DNA of 64,000 nt from assembly GCF_051020765.1 (NCBI RefSeq), contig NW_027469560.1, positions 37,376 to 101,375 on the forward strand, read 5' to 3'. Shown here in pieces: positions 61,001 through 64,000 of this stretch (within the stretch, counting starts at the first letter, position 1; every line of letters begins with the position of its first letter). The position numbers were made by a program, and so were the translations under genes. This stretch comes from Lasioglossum baleicum. Its lineage: Eukaryota; Arthropoda; Insecta; Hymenoptera; Halictidae. The notes under the pieces are model-generated. The model worked only from the letters and a program-made list of their open reading frames with translations, made no database searches and had not been told where the DNA came from.

Positions 61001-63600
61001 CGGGATGCATCCTCTCGCACGTGTTTTTACTCGACTAGCCTGCGGGATGCATCCTCTGGCACGTGTTTTTACTCGACTAGCCTGCGGGATGCATCCTCTC
61101 GCACGGTTTTTGCTCGACTAGCCTGCGGGATGCATCCTCTCGCACGTGTTTTTTACTCGACTAGCCTGCGGGATGCATCCTCACGCACGTGTTTTTACTC
61201 GACTAGCCTGCGGGATGCATCCTCTCGCGCGTGTTTTTGCTCGACTAGCCTGCGGGATGCATCCTCTCGCGCGTGTTTTTGCTCGACTAGCCTGCGGGAT
61301 GCATCCTCTCGCGCGTGTTTTTGCTCGACTAGCCTGCGTGATGCATCCTCTCGCGCGTGTTTTTGCTCGACTAGCATGCGGGATGCATCCTCTCGCGCGT
61401 GTTTTTGCTCGACTAGCCTGCGTGATGCATCCCCCTCTCGCGCGTGTTTTTGCTCGACTAGCCTGCGGGATGCATCCTCTCGCGCGTGTTTTTGCTCGAC
61501 TAGCCTGCGGGATGCATCCTCTCGCGCGTGTTTTTGCTCGACTAGCCTGCGGGATGCATCCTCTCGCGCGTGTTTTTGCTCGACTAGCCTGCGGGATGCA
61601 TCCTCTCGCGCGTGTTTTTGCTCGACTAGCCTGCGGGATGCATCCTCTCGCACGTGGTTTTTACTCGACTAGCCTGAGGGATGCATCCTCTCGCACGTTT
61701 TTTTACCCGACTAGCCTGCGGGAAGCATCCTCCCGCACGTGTTTTTGCTCGACTAGCCTGCGGGATGCATCCTCTCGCACGTTTTTTTACCCGACTAGCC
61801 TGCGGGAAGCATCCTCCCGCACGTGTTTTTGCTCGACTAGCCTGCGGGATGCATCTTCTCGCAAGTTTTTTTACTCGACTAGCCTGCGGGAAGCTCCTCT
61901 CGGCACGTGTTTTTGCTCGACTAGCCTGCGGGATGCATCCTCCCGCACGTGTTTTTGCTCGACTAGCCTGCGGGATGCATCCTCTCGCACGTGTTTTTAC
62001 TCGACTAGCCTGCGGGATGCATCCTCTCGCACGTGTTTTTACTCGACTAGCCTGCGGGATGCATCCTCTCGCACGTGTTTTTACTCGACTAGCCTGCGGG
62101 ATGCACCCTCTCGCACGTGTTTTTGCTCGACTAGCCTGCGGGATCCATCCCATCGCACGTGTTTTTGCTCGACTAGCCTGCGGCCGTGCACCCCCTCGCA
62201 CGTGTGTCTGCTCGACTAGCCTGCGGGATGCATCCTCTCGCACGTGTTTTTACTCGACTAGCCTGCGGGATGCATCCTCTCGCTCGTGTTTTTACTCGAC
62301 TAGCCTGCGGGATGCATCCTCTCGCACGTGTTTTTACTCGACTAGCCTGCGGGATGCATCCTCTCGCACGTGTTTTTACTCGACTAGCCTGCGGGATGCA
62401 TCCTCTCGCACGTGTTTTTACTCGACTAGCCTGCGGGATGCATCCTCTCGCGCGTGTTTTTACTCGACTACCCTGCGGGATGCATCCTCTCGCACGTGTT
62501 TTTACTCGACTAGCCTGCGGGATGCATCCTCTCGCGCGTGTTTTTTACTCGACTAGCCTGCGGGATGCATCCTCTCGCGCGTGTTTTTGCTCGACTAGCC
62601 TGCGGGATGCATCCTCCTCGCGCGTGTTTTTTACTCGGCTAGCCTGCGGGATGCATCCTCTCGCGCGTGTTTTTACTCGGACTAGCCTGCGGGATGCATC
62701 CTCTCGCACGTGTTTTTACTCGACTAGCCTGCGGGATGCACCCTCTCGCACGTGTTTTTGCTCGACTAGCCTGCGGATCCATCCTCTCGCACGTGTTTTT
62801 GCTCGGACTAGCCTGCGGCGTGCACCCCCTCGCACGTGTGTCTGCTCGACTAGCCTGCGGGATGCATCCTCTCGCACGTGTTTTTACTCGACTAGCCTGC
62901 GGGATGCATCCTCTCGCTCGTGTTTTTACTCGACTAGCCTGCGGGATGCATCCTCTCGCACGTGTTTTTACTCGATGCCTGCGGGATGCATCCTCTCGCA
63001 CGTGTTTTTACTCGACTAGCCTGCGGGATGCATCCTCTCGCACGTGTTTTTACTCGACTAGCCTGCGGGATGCATCCTCTCGCGCGTGTTTTTACTCGAC
63101 TACCCTGCGGGATGCATCCTCTCGCACGTGTTTTTACTCGACTAGCCTGCGGGATGCATCCTCTCGCGCGTGTTTTTACTCGACTAGCCTGCGGGATGCA
63201 TCCTCTCGCGCGTGTTTTTGCTCGACTAGCCTGCGGGATGCATCCTCTCGCGCGTGTTTTTACTCGGCTAGCCTGCGGGATGCTCCTCTCGCGCGTGTTT
63301 TTACTCGACTAGCCTGCGGGATGCATCCTCACTCACGTGTTTTTGCTCGACTAGCCTGCGGGATGCGTACTCTCGCACTCGTTTTTACTCGACTAGCCTG
63401 CGGGATGCATCCTCTCGCACGTGTTTTTGCTCGACTAGCCAGCGGGATGCCTCCTCTGCACGTGTTTTTGCTCGACTAGCCTGCGGGATGCATCCTCTCG
63501 CACGTGTTTTTACACGACTAGCCTGCGGGGATGCATCCTCTCGGCACGTGTTTTTACCCGAATAGCCTGCGGGAAGCATCCTCCCGCACGTGTTTTTGTT
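55015..63600. repeat. Indel-rich, poorly homogenised part of the right arm
   Basis: About 40 one- to three-base indels were read by eye in about 205 monomers. They include T4 and T6 runs, GCGGATG, CTCGGCACG, CTCGGACTAG, CCTCCTCGCCCGGTG (60508), ATCCCCCTCTC (61432) and CTCGATGCCTGCGG (62973). Most are private. A divergent monomer (GTGCACCCCCTCGCACGTGTG) recurs here with small changes. Confidence 0.85.
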
Positions 63601-64000
63601 CAGACTAGCCTGCGGGATGCATCCTCTCGCACGTGTTTTTGCTCGACTAGCCTGCGGGATGCATCCTCTCGCACGTGTTTTTGCCCGACTAGCCTGCGGG
63701 AAGCATCCTGTCGCACGTGTTTTTGCTCGACTAGCCTGCGGGATGCATCCTCTCGCACGTGTTTTTACCCGACTAGCCTGCGGGAAGCATCCTCCCGCAC
63801 GTGTTTTTGCTCGACTAGCCTGCGGGATGCATCCTCTGGCACGTGTTTTTGCTCGACTAGCCTGCGGGATGCATCCTCTCGCACGTGTTTTTGCTCGACT
63901 AGCCTGCGGGATGCATCCTCTCGCACGTGTTTTTGCTCGACTAGCCTGCGGGATGCATCCTCTCGCACGTGTTTTTGCTCGACTAGCCTGCGGTATGCAT

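Larger units (their letters stand above)
49941..64000. repeat. 42-bp satellite array, right arm
   Basis: The same 42-bp satellite resumes directly after the 3' LTR and runs off the right edge (about 335 monomers). Between monomer starts 49958 and 54536 the spacing is an exact multiple of 42, so register is perfect there. The T8 (43-bp) monomer that marks the left arm is absent here. A 1,554-bp tandem duplication occupies roughly 49993-53117. From about 55015 the monomers carry many private 1-3 base indels and rare substitutions, until a clean stretch after about 63610. No gene is seen in this arm. Confidence 0.98.

Noticed and set aside
54000..64000. A second transposon or a gene in the divergent right end
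   Set aside because: Every stretch still reads as 40-45-bp versions of the same monomer; no foreign sequence was found.

Overview
This window is eukaryotic heterochromatin-type DNA. It is one very long satellite array with a 42-bp monomer, split once by an LTR retrotransposon. Nothing in it looks like a host gene, tRNA, rRNA, CRISPR array or bacterial operon. The retrotransposon is of Ty3/Gypsy type: it has a Gag with a CCHC zinc knuckle, a DTGA protease motif, an RNase H terminal motif and an HHCC integrase finger. Its primer binding site is complementary to a lysine tRNA. This points to an animal, perhaps an arthropod, but the species cannot be named from the sequence.

Layout: 1-43689 is the left arm of the array (about 1,040 monomers). 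43690-49940 is the retrotransposon, on the plus strand, with two 1,333-bp LTRs that look identical. 49941-64000 is the right arm (about 335 monomers). Both arms run off the window. Removing the element and one copy of its 4-bp target duplication (CTCG) restores one exact 42-bp monomer.

The array is organised above the monomer level. A few diagnostic point variants recur in the same order in duplicated segments offset by 5042, 6974, 4285, 3445, 1933, 2982-2983, 4411, 2605 and 1554 bp. Each offset is a multiple of 42 plus the number of 43-bp monomers it spans. The left arm keeps register almost perfectly: over 1,039 monomers the net excess is 12 bases, fully explained by eleven 8-T monomers and one extra G near 35335. 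The first 5 kb of the right arm also keep register. From about 55015 to 63600 there are some 40 small indels, which suggests either a decaying array edge or an error-prone assembly stretch.

The element is young but defective. Its LTRs, TSD, PBS, PPT, TATA box, gag and a well-formed -1 frameshift signal are all present. Two in-frame internal deletions have removed most of protease, all of reverse transcriptase, most of RNase H, and most of the integrase core including two of its three catalytic acidic residues. It must have been copied by enzymes supplied from elsewhere. The very long open frames across the satellite arise because 42 is divisible by 3 and the main monomer has stops in only one frame per strand. 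They are not annotated as genes.
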